Positions 9,111-16,859 are shown, counted from the stretch's first letter. The stretch: 32,741 nt of DNA from Clostridiales bacterium (GCA_023663185.1 JAMPHY010000032.1:1-32741); one strand, 5' to 3'. Made by a program: numbers and translations. The notes: generated by a model not told the origin, from the letters alone.

Positions 9111-9956
9111 ATGAGTAAGCTATTAAAGGCAAACTTCGCAAGGCTTTGGAAAAGCCAAGTATTTTGGGTGGGATTTTTTGCGATGGCTGTTTTTTGCATT
9201 ATCCAAAAAATCGGCATCGGCTTAAGTCAGGATGCGACAGAAGTACATTATTTGGAAGAGGCATTTTGGGTGCAGGCGTTAGTGATTGGCATTACGCTTT
9301 CTGTTTTTATCAGTCTTTTTGTAGGTGATGAATATGAGTACGGCACAATCAGGAATAAAATTATTTCAGGTCATTGCCGCTTAGATATTTACCTTGCTAA
9401 TGTGGTGGTTTGCATTGTTGCAGGGTGGATTATGTGCTTGGGCTGTATGATTGTTTCACTTGTGACAGGCGTTTATTTTTTGGGATTTTTCCATAGCGGA
9501 CTTGCGGATATTATTGCAGAGGGAATTTGCCTGTTGGCTTTGAGCGCGGCTTATACGGCAATCTACTTCTTTTTTGCTATATTAATTTCTAACCGCGCGA
9601 TTACGGCTGTTGTCTGTGTTTTAATTTCGTATTTGCTGTTGTTTGCCGGTAACGCTGTTGCAAACAGGCTGGACGAATCAGAGTATTTTTATAGTCCGGA
9701 CGTGACTTTGGGAATAGGCGAAATAGACGATGGGAGTTCTTCTGAATGGGTTCATAATCCTAATTATTTAGAAGGAGCTAAGCGGCGGATTTATGAAATA
9801 GCTTTTGAAGTTAATCCGGGCGGACAATCGTTACAACTTAGCGGAATGTTATATGAACGCACTCATTATATAGAGATGTTTGCGGCTTCGGCAGCATGGA
9901 TTGTTTTATCATGCAGCTGCGGTGTGGCGCTTTTTAAAAGGAAAAATGTGAATTAA
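9111..9956 (+). CDS. ABC-2 type permease (second of a tandem pair)
   Basis: A 281-residue paralogue of the preceding permease. It has the same start (MSKLLKANFARLWKSQVFW), the same GTIRNKII motif after the second membrane segment, and the same ending in a short basic tail (FKRKNVN versus FRRKNLN). A perfect GAAAGGAGGT ribosome site precedes it, 19 bases after the first permease. The pair arose by tandem duplication and has diverged strongly outside these landmarks. Confidence 0.88.
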   Translation: MSKLLKANFARLWKSQVFWVGFFAMAVFCIIQKIGIGLSQDATEVHYLEEAFWVQALVIGITLSVFISLFVGDEYEYGTIRNKIISGHCRLDIYLANVVVCIVAGWIMCLGCMIVSLVTGVYFLGFFHSGLADIIAEGICLLALSAAYTAIYFFFAILISNRAITAVVCVLISYLLLFAGNAVANRLDESEYFYSPDVTLGIGEIDDGSSSEWVHNPNYLEGAKRRIYEIAFEVNPGGQSLQLSGMLYERTHYIEMFAASAAWIVLSCSCGVALFKRKNVN

Positions 9957-10039
9957 CAGTTCAGCCATGCAGAAATGATGATACAATTTGAATTAAAGTA
10001 TTATAATAAAGTTTGAAGATATGAAATGGGGGTATTATC

Positions 10040-10939
10040 ATGCCTTTAGCGTGGGTTTTGTGCGGCATTTTGTCTGTTGTTGTGCTGGTTCTGTGTGTGA
10101 AAATTTATACGATGAAAGCGAGTATGGCGCAGATACGGGAAGAACTCGCAGACTGGCTGGAAACAGATACGAATACCCTTATCTCCATATCTTCTAATGA
10201 CAAGCAGCTGCGGCTGCTGGCGGCAGATTTAAATAAGCAGCTTAGGCTGCTGCGCGAACAGCGCAGGCAATATCTTAACGGCGACAGGGAGCTTAAAAAC
10301 GCTGTCACCAACATTTCACACGATTTGCGTACGCCGATTACAGCTATCTGCGGCTATCTGGATTTGCTTGAGCAGGAGAAAAAGTCGGACGCGGTTAAGC
10401 GGTATACCGAGATAATAAGAAACCGCGCGGATATATTGATACAGTTGACGGAGGAACTTTTCCGCTACTCGATTGTCATTTCAAGTGAAAACGGCATAGT
10501 CAGTGAGAGCGTATCAATTAATGAAGTTTTAGAAGAGAGCATCGCCGCATTTTATACCACGCTGAATGGGCGCGGCATTACTCCGAATATCCGTCTGCCT
10601 GAAAATAAAGTGATAAGGGAGCTTGACCGTTCCGCGCTTGCTCGCGTGTTTGCCAATCTTTTAAATAATGTGGTGAAGTATAGCGACGGCGATTTGGATA
10701 TCGCTCTATATGAGACGGGTGAAATCATCTTCTCCAATACCGCTTCAAAGCTTAGCGAAGTGCAGGTCGCCAAGCTTTTTGACCGTTTCTATACGGTTGA
10801 GTCGGCAAGAAAATCGACAGGGTTAGGGCTGGCGATTGCCAGAACCCTGACCTTGCAGATGGGCGGCACGATATCCGCCGAGTATGAAGATGGCAGGCTG
10901 AGTATCCGAATATTATTTAAAACTCCTTCTTCTGCATAA
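10040..10939 (+). CDS. Sensor histidine kinase
   Basis: A 299-residue kinase with a single N-terminal membrane helix (about 4-24), a short coiled linker with repeated LRLL segments, a HisKA helix with H94 (NISHDLRTP), then the ATPase domain: N box FANLLNNVVKYS, F box LFDRFYT, G2 box TGLGLAIA. The G1 DxGxG motif is replaced by an FSNTASKLS-type stretch, as is common in small kinases of peptide-sensing modules. There is no extracellular sensor domain, so sensing probably depends on the adjacent transporter or the membrane. Its last 23 bases overlap the convergent permease gene. Confidence 0.9.
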   Translation: MPLAWVLCGILSVVVLVLCVKIYTMKASMAQIREELADWLETDTNTLISISSNDKQLRLLAADLNKQLRLLREQRRQYLNGDRELKNAVTNISHDLRTPITAICGYLDLLEQEKKSDAVKRYTEIIRNRADILIQLTEELFRYSIVISSENGIVSESVSINEVLEESIAAFYTTLNGRGITPNIRLPENKVIRELDRSALARVFANLLNNVVKYSDGDLDIALYETGEIIFSNTASKLSEVQVAKLFDRFYTVESARKSTGLGLAIARTLTLQMGGTISAEYEDGRLSIRILFKTPSSA

Positions 10940-11579
10940 TTCTTAAGCTAATAGTGAATGATATCGCGAAACAAACGACTATAAATAAACACAATACAGC
11001 GGCAAGTAGCATTTCATTCATTGTCATAAAGCGTTCAATCAAGTTGTTCAGCTTGTTAAGCTGCACAGGCATGTTGATTCCGCTGCGGCTTATAATTTTT
11101 CCGGCTACGCCGAAAACCGCGAAAATCAGAAAAGCGAAGATAAACAGCATAGTCCCGCTTTTTTCGCTGCCGAATTTAAGTCGCATGGGTATCATTATCA
11201 TATTGAATATCAGCATTGTGACATATATGGAAATACCTTCCAACAAAATATCAAATGACTGATTAGGATATATGACAAAGCCAATTGCAAATGCGCATAT
11301 GCCGCCTAAAAGACTGAATGTAAACGAAAGAATGTATTTCCCTTTTACATAAGATGCCCTGCTGACAGGCAGCGTCATTAAGAATACTATGCTTTTGTCG
11401 CTTTCATCATAGGCAAGTGTATTGAGTGAAAGCAGACTGAAAACTATGGTAACGTATATAAATATGAAGTTTGAAGTCGGCTGGTTTAAAAATACTACCG
11501 CCGCTATCACCATTATTAAAATAATGTATTTTATATTCTGGGATATGAGTTTAATGTCTTTTATAATAAGTCCTTTCAT
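10917..11579 (-). CDS. ABC-2 type permease of the GntR-controlled transporter
   Basis: A 220-residue membrane protein with about six hydrophobic helices, starting MKGLIIKDIKLI, with the motif YDESDKSIVFLMTLPVSR after the second helix. This is typical of ABC-2 permeases paired with YtrB-like ATPases in Firmicutes. Its ATG overlaps the stop of the upstream ATPase by four bases (ATGA), so the two are translationally coupled. The 3' end runs 23 bases into the convergent kinase gene. Confidence 0.88.
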   Translation of the reverse strand: MKGLIIKDIKLISQNIKYIILIMVIAAVVFLNQPTSNFIFIYVTIVFSLLSLNTLAYDESDKSIVFLMTLPVSRASYVKGKYILSFTFSLLGGICAFAIGFVIYPNQSFDILLEGISIYVTMLIFNMIMIPMRLKFGSEKSGTMLFIFAFLIFAVFGVAGKIISRSGINMPVQLNKLNNLIERFMTMNEMLLAAVLCLFIVVCFAISFTISLRIMQKKEF

Positions 11580-12427
11580 AGTTTCTCTCCTTTCGTAATC
11601 ATGAGCATTACCTCGTCAATGCTGCCTTTTTCCATCACGATTTCAGGGTAATTATCCATATAGTAGCGTCGTTCATTCGTCAAAAGCTCGTAGCCGAAGG
11701 GACGCTTGTTTCTATATAAAACATAGCGTTTATCAAGTTGTTGGTACTGTTCTTCGTTTACCTTCATAATGGCATAGTCGGACAAAATCACGTCTGTGTC
11801 TTCATGGAAAAGGATTGCCCCATTTTGCAGGAAATACAAATCGTCGCACAGCCCTTCTAGGTCCGTGGAAATATGGGAACTTATGAGAACCGCCCGGTTT
11901 TCCGTATTCATAAACTCACGCAGTTCGCCGAGAATTTCGTTTCTGACGACGGAATCTAAGCCCGCGGTAGGCTCGTCTAATATAAGCAGCCTTGCGCCAT
12001 AGCTCATCGCAATCAGAAGTTTGAACTTCGCCTTCATTCCCGTGGAGAACTCCTTAAGCGGCTTGTTTAAAGGAAGGTTGTAGGCTGCGCATTTTTGCAG
12101 GAACCATTCCTTATTAAAATCGCGGTACTCGGCTTTCATCACAGGTATCACATCTTTGATGGCAAGCATATTGCTGAAAGTGCTTTCGGAAAGAACCGCA
12201 CCTATCTGCTGCTTGTCAAGGGCGCTTATCTTGCGGCTGTCTTTATCCAAAATCTCTATTGTGCCGCCGTCGATACTGATAAGCCCCAGCACCGCCTTAA
12301 AAGTGGTGCTTTTGCCCGCACCGTTAGAGCCTATCAGACCCGTCACGCGCCCTTGTTCCAACTCTAACGAGCAGTCCAGAGTAAAATCATTATATTTTTT
12401 CTGCACATGGTCTAGTTTTAGTATCAT
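11576..12427 (-). CDS. ABC transporter ATP-binding protein (YtrB-like)
   Basis: A 283-residue ATPase with Walker A GSNGAGKST, signature FSTGMKAKF (one position off the usual LSGGQ) and Walker B LLILDEP. The start at 12427 follows AGGAGG at 8 bases; the longer reading from 12460 would include this site. It lies in an operon GntR regulator - ATPase - permease. This arrangement is known in Firmicutes for cell-envelope-stress-responsive transporters; the transported substrate is unknown. Confidence 0.9.
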   Translation of the reverse strand: MILKLDHVQKKYNDFTLDCSLELEQGRVTGLIGSNGAGKSTTFKAVLGLISIDGGTIEILDKDSRKISALDKQQIGAVLSESTFSNMLAIKDVIPVMKAEYRDFNKEWFLQKCAAYNLPLNKPLKEFSTGMKAKFKLLIAMSYGARLLILDEPTAGLDSVVRNEILGELREFMNTENRAVLISSHISTDLEGLCDDLYFLQNGAILFHEDTDVILSDYAIMKVNEEQYQQLDKRYVLYRNKRPFGYELLTNERRYYMDNYPEIVMEKGSIDEVMLMITKGEKL

Positions 12428-12467
12428 AAAAATCCTCCTATCAAATAATCGTGACAGCAAATAATCA

Positions 12468-12839
12468 TTATTCTTCCAGTATTAACTCAAACAATTCCCT
12501 TATTTCATCGTCCTTCATTCCGCAATTCCTTCCTTCCTGAATGGCGAGTTCGAGTTTGGTCTCTACTGCTTTTCTTTTTTCCTCCTGCAAAAGATTCCGG
12601 TTTCCTTTTGCCACGAAGCTGCCCTTGCCATGCACGGTGACGATGAAGCCTTCGCTTTCAAGGTTGTCGTAGGCTTTTTTCACCGTAAGGGCGCTGATGT
12701 TTAAATCTTTGGACAAAGACCTGACCGAAGGCAGCATGGTTTCTTCCTTGAGCCGTCCGTCCATAATCATTGCTTTAATCTGCCCTATGATTTGCTCATA
12801 AATGGGCTGCATTGATGAATTGCTTATTATAATGTTCAT
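12468..12839 (-). CDS. GntR-family transcriptional regulator, YtrA subfamily
   Basis: A 123-residue repressor with an N-terminal winged helix-turn-helix (PIYEQIIGQIKAMI ... LPSVRSLSKDLNISALTVKKAYDNLE) and a short helical tail in place of a ligand-binding domain, the hallmark of the YtrA group. It heads the operon with its ATPase and permease. The promoter region upstream carries a perfect 10-bp tandem repeat and a palindrome, likely autoregulatory sites. Confidence 0.92.
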   Translation of the reverse strand: MNIIISNSSMQPIYEQIIGQIKAMIMDGRLKEETMLPSVRSLSKDLNISALTVKKAYDNLESEGFIVTVHGKGSFVAKGNRNLLQEEKRKAVETKLELAIQEGRNCGMKDDEIRELFELILEE

Positions 12840-12891
12840 AATTTACACCTTTTCGCCCGCTTTAACGGGACTTTTTGCTTAAGCATAATGG

Positions 12892-12943
12892 GTTATATAA
12901 CTCTCTTGGCAAACAGTATATAACAGTATATATCAGTTGTCAA
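12892..12943 (-). promoter_or_regulatory. Promoter and candidate operators of the GntR operon
   Basis: On the minus strand TTGACA (12938-12943), 17 bases and TATACT (12915-12920) form the promoter. A perfect tandem repeat of TATATACTGT (12913-12932) fills the spacer and the -10 box. A 10-bp palindrome GTTATATAAC (12892-12901) lies just downstream of the start site. A short CCCG/CGGG hairpin lies in the leader at about 12856-12869. Confidence 0.7.
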
Positions 12944-12999
12944 TAGGGGGAATTAGAAATATAATTTATTTAGAAATTCCTAAAATTGTAATCAAATGA

Positions 13000-13029
13000 T
13001 TGTATTTGAAATCAGAAAAGTGATATAAT
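13000..13029 (+). promoter_or_regulatory. Promoter of the antitoxin gene
   Basis: TTGTAT, an 18-base spacer and a perfect TATAAT lie 44 bases before the antitoxin start codon. Confidence 0.5.
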
Positions 13030-13073
13030 ATAAATGCTAGAATAGTTTAAGTTATTTTAAGGGGGCGTTTACT

Positions 13074-13367
13074 ATGGCGAACACGCTGGTTCAGTTTCGC
13101 GCAGATGAATCATCAAGAATAAAGGCGGTCAGCATTTGCGAAAAACTCGGTATAGACCTTCAAACCTATCTGCGTATGTGTATGTCAAGACTGGTGCAGG
13201 AGAATGGAATACCATTCAGCATGAAGCTTGACAGTGATTCAGAGTCGGCTGCGCTGAAGGCAATGAAAGCAGCAAGTCAAATAGCAGAAGAAAACGGGAT
13301 ATCAGATATGACACTTGAGGAAATCAATGCGGAAATTTCTGCAGTAAGAAGGCAGGCGGACGAATGA
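13074..13367 (+). CDS. RelB/DinJ-family antitoxin, probably orphaned
   Basis: A 97-residue protein with a ribbon-helix-helix N-terminus (NTLVQFRADESSRIKAVSICEKLGIDLQTYLRM) and an acidic C-terminal helix that would wrap the toxin. AGGGGGC precedes the ATG. It overlaps by ATGA with the start of a toxin gene that has lost most of its coding part, so the antitoxin may now serve only as a repressor or to counter a toxin elsewhere. Confidence 0.88.
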   Translation: MANTLVQFRADESSRIKAVSICEKLGIDLQTYLRMCMSRLVQENGIPFSMKLDSDSESAALKAMKAASQIAEENGISDMTLEEINAEISAVRRQADE

Positions 13368-13520
13368 AATATTCAAGTGTTTTATGAGGTTGTGATGGAG
13401 GAAAGAAAATCGGAAGATGCCTATCTTGTTACTGGAAATATCAAACATTTTCCGGTGAAACCTTATGTAGTGACGCCAAGACAGATGATGGATATCATCA
13501 TTGATAGTATGGATAATTAA
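13364..13520 (+). pseudogene. PIN-domain toxin with internal deletion
   Basis: The toxin gene begins with ATG AAA TAT, overlapping the antitoxin stop, but after about ten bases the text jumps to the end of a PIN-domain protein in another frame: FYEVVMEERKSEDAYLVTGN, then KHFPVKPYVVTPRQMMDII and a stop at 13518. The segment DAYLVTGN..HFP is the conserved C-terminal block of PIN ribonuclease toxins and holds the last acidic site. The first acidic residues and roughly 90 codons are missing. From the original ATG only MKYSSVL would be made. This is a deletion scar, not a working toxin. Confidence 0.8.
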
Positions 13521-13530
13521 TTATTTTTAT

Positions 13531-13557
13531 AAAAAAACGCAAGCCCTACAGCTTGCG
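13531..13557 (-). terminator. Terminator of the hemerythrin gene (possibly bidirectional)
   Basis: CGCAAGC and GCTTGCG (7 bp) flank a six-base loop. On the minus strand the stem is followed by seven T, so it ends the hemerythrin transcript; on the plus strand it is followed by CCTTTGTTG, which is weaker. Confidence 0.8.
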
Positions 13558-13569
13558 CCTTTGTTGTAG

Positions 13570-14391
13570 TTATTTAACCGGTATTTTCTTATCCGTATAT
13601 AAAATGTGGTTTACAAGCCAGCCCAGCAGAAACTCTAAAAGCTGTTGTAAAGACTCCTGTGGATTTTTATCAATCTCGGCGGTATCAATATCTTCAAGCT
13701 TCTGAATAAAAGCCTCGTGCGCAAGCTTCTGCGCGTTAAGTCCGCCATATCCTATGCTTTCCATATATTCTTCTTCGTCGGCAAAATGCTCCTTCGTGTA
13801 TTCTTTGAGCAAGTCCAGTATATCGAGGATTTTGTCATAGCCGGAAACTTCGTCGTAAGACTTCACAAGTTTGCTGGCTTTATCTACTATATTGAAAAGC
13901 TCCTTATGTTCGTTATCAATCAGTTCAATGCCGGTCAGGTATTCGTCCGTAAATTCGCAGGGATTTTCACGCACCATCCATTCTTCTAAAGGCGGCAGTT
14001 TGCCGATTAGGATATCGCTTCCTAAAATATGTCTGTAGAGCCATTTGGCAAGGAAATTCACAAGCTCCGTTAGAACCCTATGTTGTTCGTCCTCATCGTC
14101 AATGTTTACAAATGAATAATCGCGAACTTTTTCACGAAAATATGCGTGCTGCGAGCGTTGCAGTATAAGTTCGGGATCGCATATTTTTGCCATATATTCT
14201 TCTTCGTGTGAAAAATGCTGCTCCGCATAATAGTCAAGCTCTTCAAGAATCTGCTTTATATCTTGATAACGGTCGCCGCAAAAATCATTATCAAGTATGT
14301 ACGCTGCTTTGTTAAGCAAGTCAAATAATGTCCTATGTTCGTCGTCAAGCTGTTCGATGCCAATCAGACAGTCGTCAGTAAATTGAAACAT
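13570..14391 (-). CDS. Bacteriohemerythrin with two hemerythrin domains
   Basis: A 273-residue soluble protein made of two hemerythrin domains, about 1-130 and 142-268. Each bears the diiron ligand pattern. Domain 1 has DDEHRTLF, HFSHEEEYM, a helix-3 histidine (SQHAYF) and WLYRHILGSD. Domain 2 has DNEHKELF, HFADEEEYM, AHEAF and WLVNHILYTD. Such proteins bind O2, NO or iron and in anaerobes are thought to buffer oxygen. Single-domain forms are about 135 residues, so this is an in-frame duplication. GGAGGG precedes the ATG. It is monocistronic with its own terminator and an inverted repeat in the leader. Confidence 0.93.
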   Translation of the reverse strand: MFQFTDDCLIGIEQLDDEHRTLFDLLNKAAYILDNDFCGDRYQDIKQILEELDYYAEQHFSHEEEYMAKICDPELILQRSQHAYFREKVRDYSFVNIDDEDEQHRVLTELVNFLAKWLYRHILGSDILIGKLPPLEEWMVRENPCEFTDEYLTGIELIDNEHKELFNIVDKASKLVKSYDEVSGYDKILDILDLLKEYTKEHFADEEEYMESIGYGGLNAQKLAHEAFIQKLEDIDTAEIDKNPQESLQQLLEFLLGWLVNHILYTDKKIPVK

Positions 14392-14416
14392 GATAACCCT
14401 CCATTCGCTGTTTGTT

Positions 14417-14443
14417 GTAACTGTTCACTCACCTTACAGTTAC
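14417..14443 (-). promoter_or_regulatory. Inverted repeat in the hemerythrin leader
   Basis: GTAACTGT and ACAGTTAC, a perfect 8-bp inverted repeat with an 11-base spacer, ends 26 bases before the start codon. Its 19-base centre-to-centre spacing suits an operator for a dimeric regulator; a leader hairpin is the alternative. Confidence 0.45.
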
Positions 14444-14571
14444 GTTTGTTATTCTACTAGGATTAGTGTATCATAATGTGGGGAAAATCTAAAGGGTATA
14501 TTTGGTGAAAAATATAGTAGTTACGGAAAAAATGTGATATACTATTTTTAACAAATATAGAAAGGGCAATA

Positions 14572-15165
14572 ATGGAAGAAACGAAATTATCTGCGAAAAA
14601 GAGAGAAAAAAAGGTGTTCATCACGGATATTGCTATCGCGAAAGTTCCTTTGCTCCAATACAAAGGGTTAAGTGATATGGAAAATGAAGCATTATATCAG
14701 TTGGCAAAGCTGGTTCTTTTGACATCGCAGACAGAAAATAACAGTAATGAGGTGGCAATAACCTGCACATTGGATACAGATAATCCATTGGAAAGGATAG
14801 GCATTTCCTTTGGAAATGAGCATGAGGTAGATATATGTGCGGATACTGCTTCAAATCACCTGATTTTGTCAGCAAAAAGATGTGTCGTAGTTGTACTGCA
14901 TAACCATCCATCTACACAGACTTTATCCATAGAAGATATACGCTTCTTTCTTCATTTTGAATCGGTTAAGGTCATGGTCGTGGTTACAAATCAGGGTATT
15001 GTCCATTATCTTTGTAAGGACGATGAATATGACTATCTGGATTCTGTTGAATTGTATAAAGAATGTATTGCAGGATTGACATCAAAATCAAAGAGACAAG
15101 AGTATTATATGGCAGGGTTGACGTTTCTGGCAAGGTGTAGCGAGGTTGGGCAGTTTTATCATTAG
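14572..15165 (+). CDS. RadC-like JAB/MPN-domain protein
   Basis: A 197-residue protein with a JAB metalloprotease-like core. The metal motif HNHPSTQTLSIED (H110, H112, S119, D122) matches the variant seen in RadC-like proteins of mobile elements rather than chromosomal RadC, and the N-terminal helix-hairpin-helix of true RadC is absent. RadC-like proteins are widespread in islands, but their activity is uncertain. AAAGGG precedes the ATG. It forms an operon with the 61-residue protein that begins 13 bases later, and a terminator follows. Confidence 0.8.
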   Translation: MEETKLSAKKREKKVFITDIAIAKVPLLQYKGLSDMENEALYQLAKLVLLTSQTENNSNEVAITCTLDTDNPLERIGISFGNEHEVDICADTASNHLILSAKRCVVVVLHNHPSTQTLSIEDIRFFLHFESVKVMVVVTNQGIVHYLCKDDEYDYLDSVELYKECIAGLTSKSKRQEYYMAGLTFLARCSEVGQFYH

Positions 15166-15178
15166 AGGAGGCGAATAA

Positions 15179-15364
15179 ATGAGTGAATACACATTGAATG
15201 ATATAAAATTTAATCCTGAACCCATTACTCTTTGTCCCATAGGGCAGGGAGATAATGCAGATAAAGAAGAACTAAAAAAGATGTTTCGGAAAAATAAGGA
15301 ATTGGTGGAGCGGTTAGAACGTCAATTCAATGAGAGAAAAGTGCTGGGTAAAAGAATTGTCTAA
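15179..15364 (+). CDS. Small hypothetical protein, partner of the JAB protein
   Basis: A 61-residue protein, charged and mostly helical in its second half (EELKKMFRKNKELVERLERQFNERK), with a non-helical N-terminal part. A strong AGGAGG ribosome site lies 7 bases upstream. Being the only gene co-transcribed with the JAB protein, it may bind it. The family is not recognised. Confidence 0.65.
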   Translation: MSEYTLNDIKFNPEPITLCPIGQGDNADKEELKKMFRKNKELVERLERQFNERKVLGKRIV

Positions 15365-15382
15365 GATAACGACATGGAATAA

Positions 15383-15446
15383 TATCCTCTTAACTATTAG
15401 CAGGTATGTTTATATATTATCTGTTAATGGTAAGAGGATTTTTTAT
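15383..15446 (+). terminator. Long-stem intrinsic terminator
   Basis: ATCCTCTTA (15384-15392) pairs with TAAGAGGAT (15431-15439); inner bases (TATTAGCAG with CTGTTAATG) extend the stem, and six T follow. It ends the two-gene JAB operon. Confidence 0.85.
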
Positions 15447-15582
15447 GTGGTAAATTATTGTAGCGCAAATGTAAGGGCGTGTTGCTTTATTTTGATTACG
15501 TTATATGCTATTTTAACCTAAATGAACAAAAACGAAGTTCAATGCCTATTTGTTATAGGATTGCATGAAAGGAGAATGGAAA

Positions 15583-16716
15583 GTGCAGATAGGAGAAGAA
15601 ATCCGGAAGTTGAGAAAGCTGTCGGGCATGACGCAGGAGCAGCTTGCGGAGAAATTGAATGTATCAAGGCAGGCGTTATCAAAATGGGAGAACGGGGCAA
15701 GTCCGCCTGATATTGAAAGCATGGTGAAAATCGCCGTGCTGTTCCGGATTTCGCTGGACGAATTACTGCTACAGAGAGAGCCAAAAGATAAAGAGTCGCA
15801 GCTTCAGATTACATTAGAAGACTTGACGCGCATTAACCTGCATAACAGGAAAATGAATATACTTTTAACCAGCGGGATTATGTTTCTCGTGATAGGAGTG
15901 ATGATGGCGTCGTTTATCACGGCGCTTGACAGTACCACGTCGGCGATGGGATATATTTTATACCGTTACATCGCTACGGGGCAGTATGCAGCAGCACCTA
16001 TAAACTATTTTAAACTTTGGCTTCCAGCGGCGTTGATTTTTGCTGTAGGAGTGCTTTTATGCGCGTACTACTTTATTAAAAACCGGAAAGATTGGAAGAA
16101 AGAAAACGCATTAAGCTTGAAAGGAGTATTAGAGATGAAAAATATTAAAATATTAGCGGTGATTATTGGAGTTGTTGTAGTTATGATTGTGGGTGCTTAT
16201 GTTTTAGCAAACGGCGGAAAGAGTGCGGACAAGAAGAATAGCGGACTTTATAACGGTATTATAGAAGAGTTGGGAGATGGCTGGCAGTTTGCGCAGGAAG
16301 ATATCGGAGAGAAAAATCCTGTGCTGTTCGCGGCTGATACTACATATGACGATGGACAGGGGCATAAAGCTACGATTTTTGCTGATGTTTATTATGCTGT
16401 GGACGGAGAAACATATAATCTCGGCGTGATAGAGAGCATGAGTACGGCATATCCGATATCCTATGGGAATAAGCGCATCTATGCAGCATCGCATGATAGG
16501 CTGAATATCTATGAGATAGATACCGCTAACCATGAATTGAAGCTGAAAGAACAATATATAACAGAATATGGCGATGGTGACGAGATTTTCTATAGCCGCA
16601 TAAAAGATGGAGAAGAAGAGGTGGTCTATGAGAAAGATTATCTTAAAGTATATGATGAATATACTAAAGCTACGGTGGTTGATTTCTCGTATGGGGCGGA
16701 CGTCAGCGCTCAGTAG
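15583..16716 (+). CDS. HTH (XRE) membrane regulator fused in frame to a membrane-anchored extracellular protein
   Basis: The N-terminal part is an XRE helix-turn-helix (IRKLRKLSGMTQEQLAEKL, then QALSKWENGASPPD) followed by two membrane helices (about 92-114 and 144-164 from the GTG start). The C-terminal part restarts like a new gene: MKNIKILAVIIGVVVVMIVG, a signal-anchor, then about 160 residues of extracytoplasmic domain of unknown family (GLYNGIIEELGDGWQFAQEDIG ... VVDFSYGADV). A perfect AAGGAG at 16121-16126 lies 8 bases before this internal ATG at 16135. The GTG start at 15583 follows AAGGAG; the alternative ATG at 15565 has no site. It is either a fusion of two genes or an overlapping arrangement giving both products. 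Confidence 0.75.
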   Translation: MQIGEEIRKLRKLSGMTQEQLAEKLNVSRQALSKWENGASPPDIESMVKIAVLFRISLDELLLQREPKDKESQLQITLEDLTRINLHNRKMNILLTSGIMFLVIGVMMASFITALDSTTSAMGYILYRYIATGQYAAAPINYFKLWLPAALIFAVGVLLCAYYFIKNRKDWKKENALSLKGVLEMKNIKILAVIIGVVVVMIVGAYVLANGGKSADKKNSGLYNGIIEELGDGWQFAQEDIGEKNPVLFAADTTYDDGQGHKATIFADVYYAVDGETYNLGVIESMSTAYPISYGNKRIYAASHDRLNIYEIDTANHELKLKEQYITEYGDGDEIFYSRIKDGEEEVVYEKDYLKVYDEYTKATVVDFSYGADVSAQ

Positions 16717-16793
16717 ATTTTGTTATATCAGGTCAAAGGCAGGTTTAATTTAAGCAATACCGTCTTGAAAATATTCTCTGTTTCTCTGTCCGA

Positions 16794-16859
16794 TATAATG
16801 GTATAATAAGCTCAGCTCCGGCGGGCTGAGCTACACGAATTACTCCGTAATTTATACCA
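16794..16859 (+). promoter_or_regulatory. Structured leader (three-helix junction) before the MATE gene
   Basis: A TATAAT box at 16794-16799 is followed by TGGTATAA (16799-16806), which pairs with TTATACCA (16852-16859). Inside this 8-bp helix lie a perfect 8-bp hairpin AGCTCAGC/GCTGAGCT (16809-16832) and a 6-bp hairpin AATTAC/GTAATT (16838-16852). No T-run follows, so this is not a simple terminator. The ribosome site begins six bases after the closing helix. Confidence 0.5.

Noticed and set aside
12856-12877. CCCG/CGGG hairpin followed by ACTTTTTG on the plus strand, terminator-like
   Set aside because: No plus-strand gene lies upstream to be terminated and the stem is only 4 bp; treated as part of the minus-strand leader.
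16809-16832. Perfect AGCTCAGC/GCTGAGCT hairpin read as a terminator of the HTH-fusion gene
   Set aside because: No T-run follows on either strand, and it is enclosed by a further helix, so a leader structure for the MATE gene fits better.
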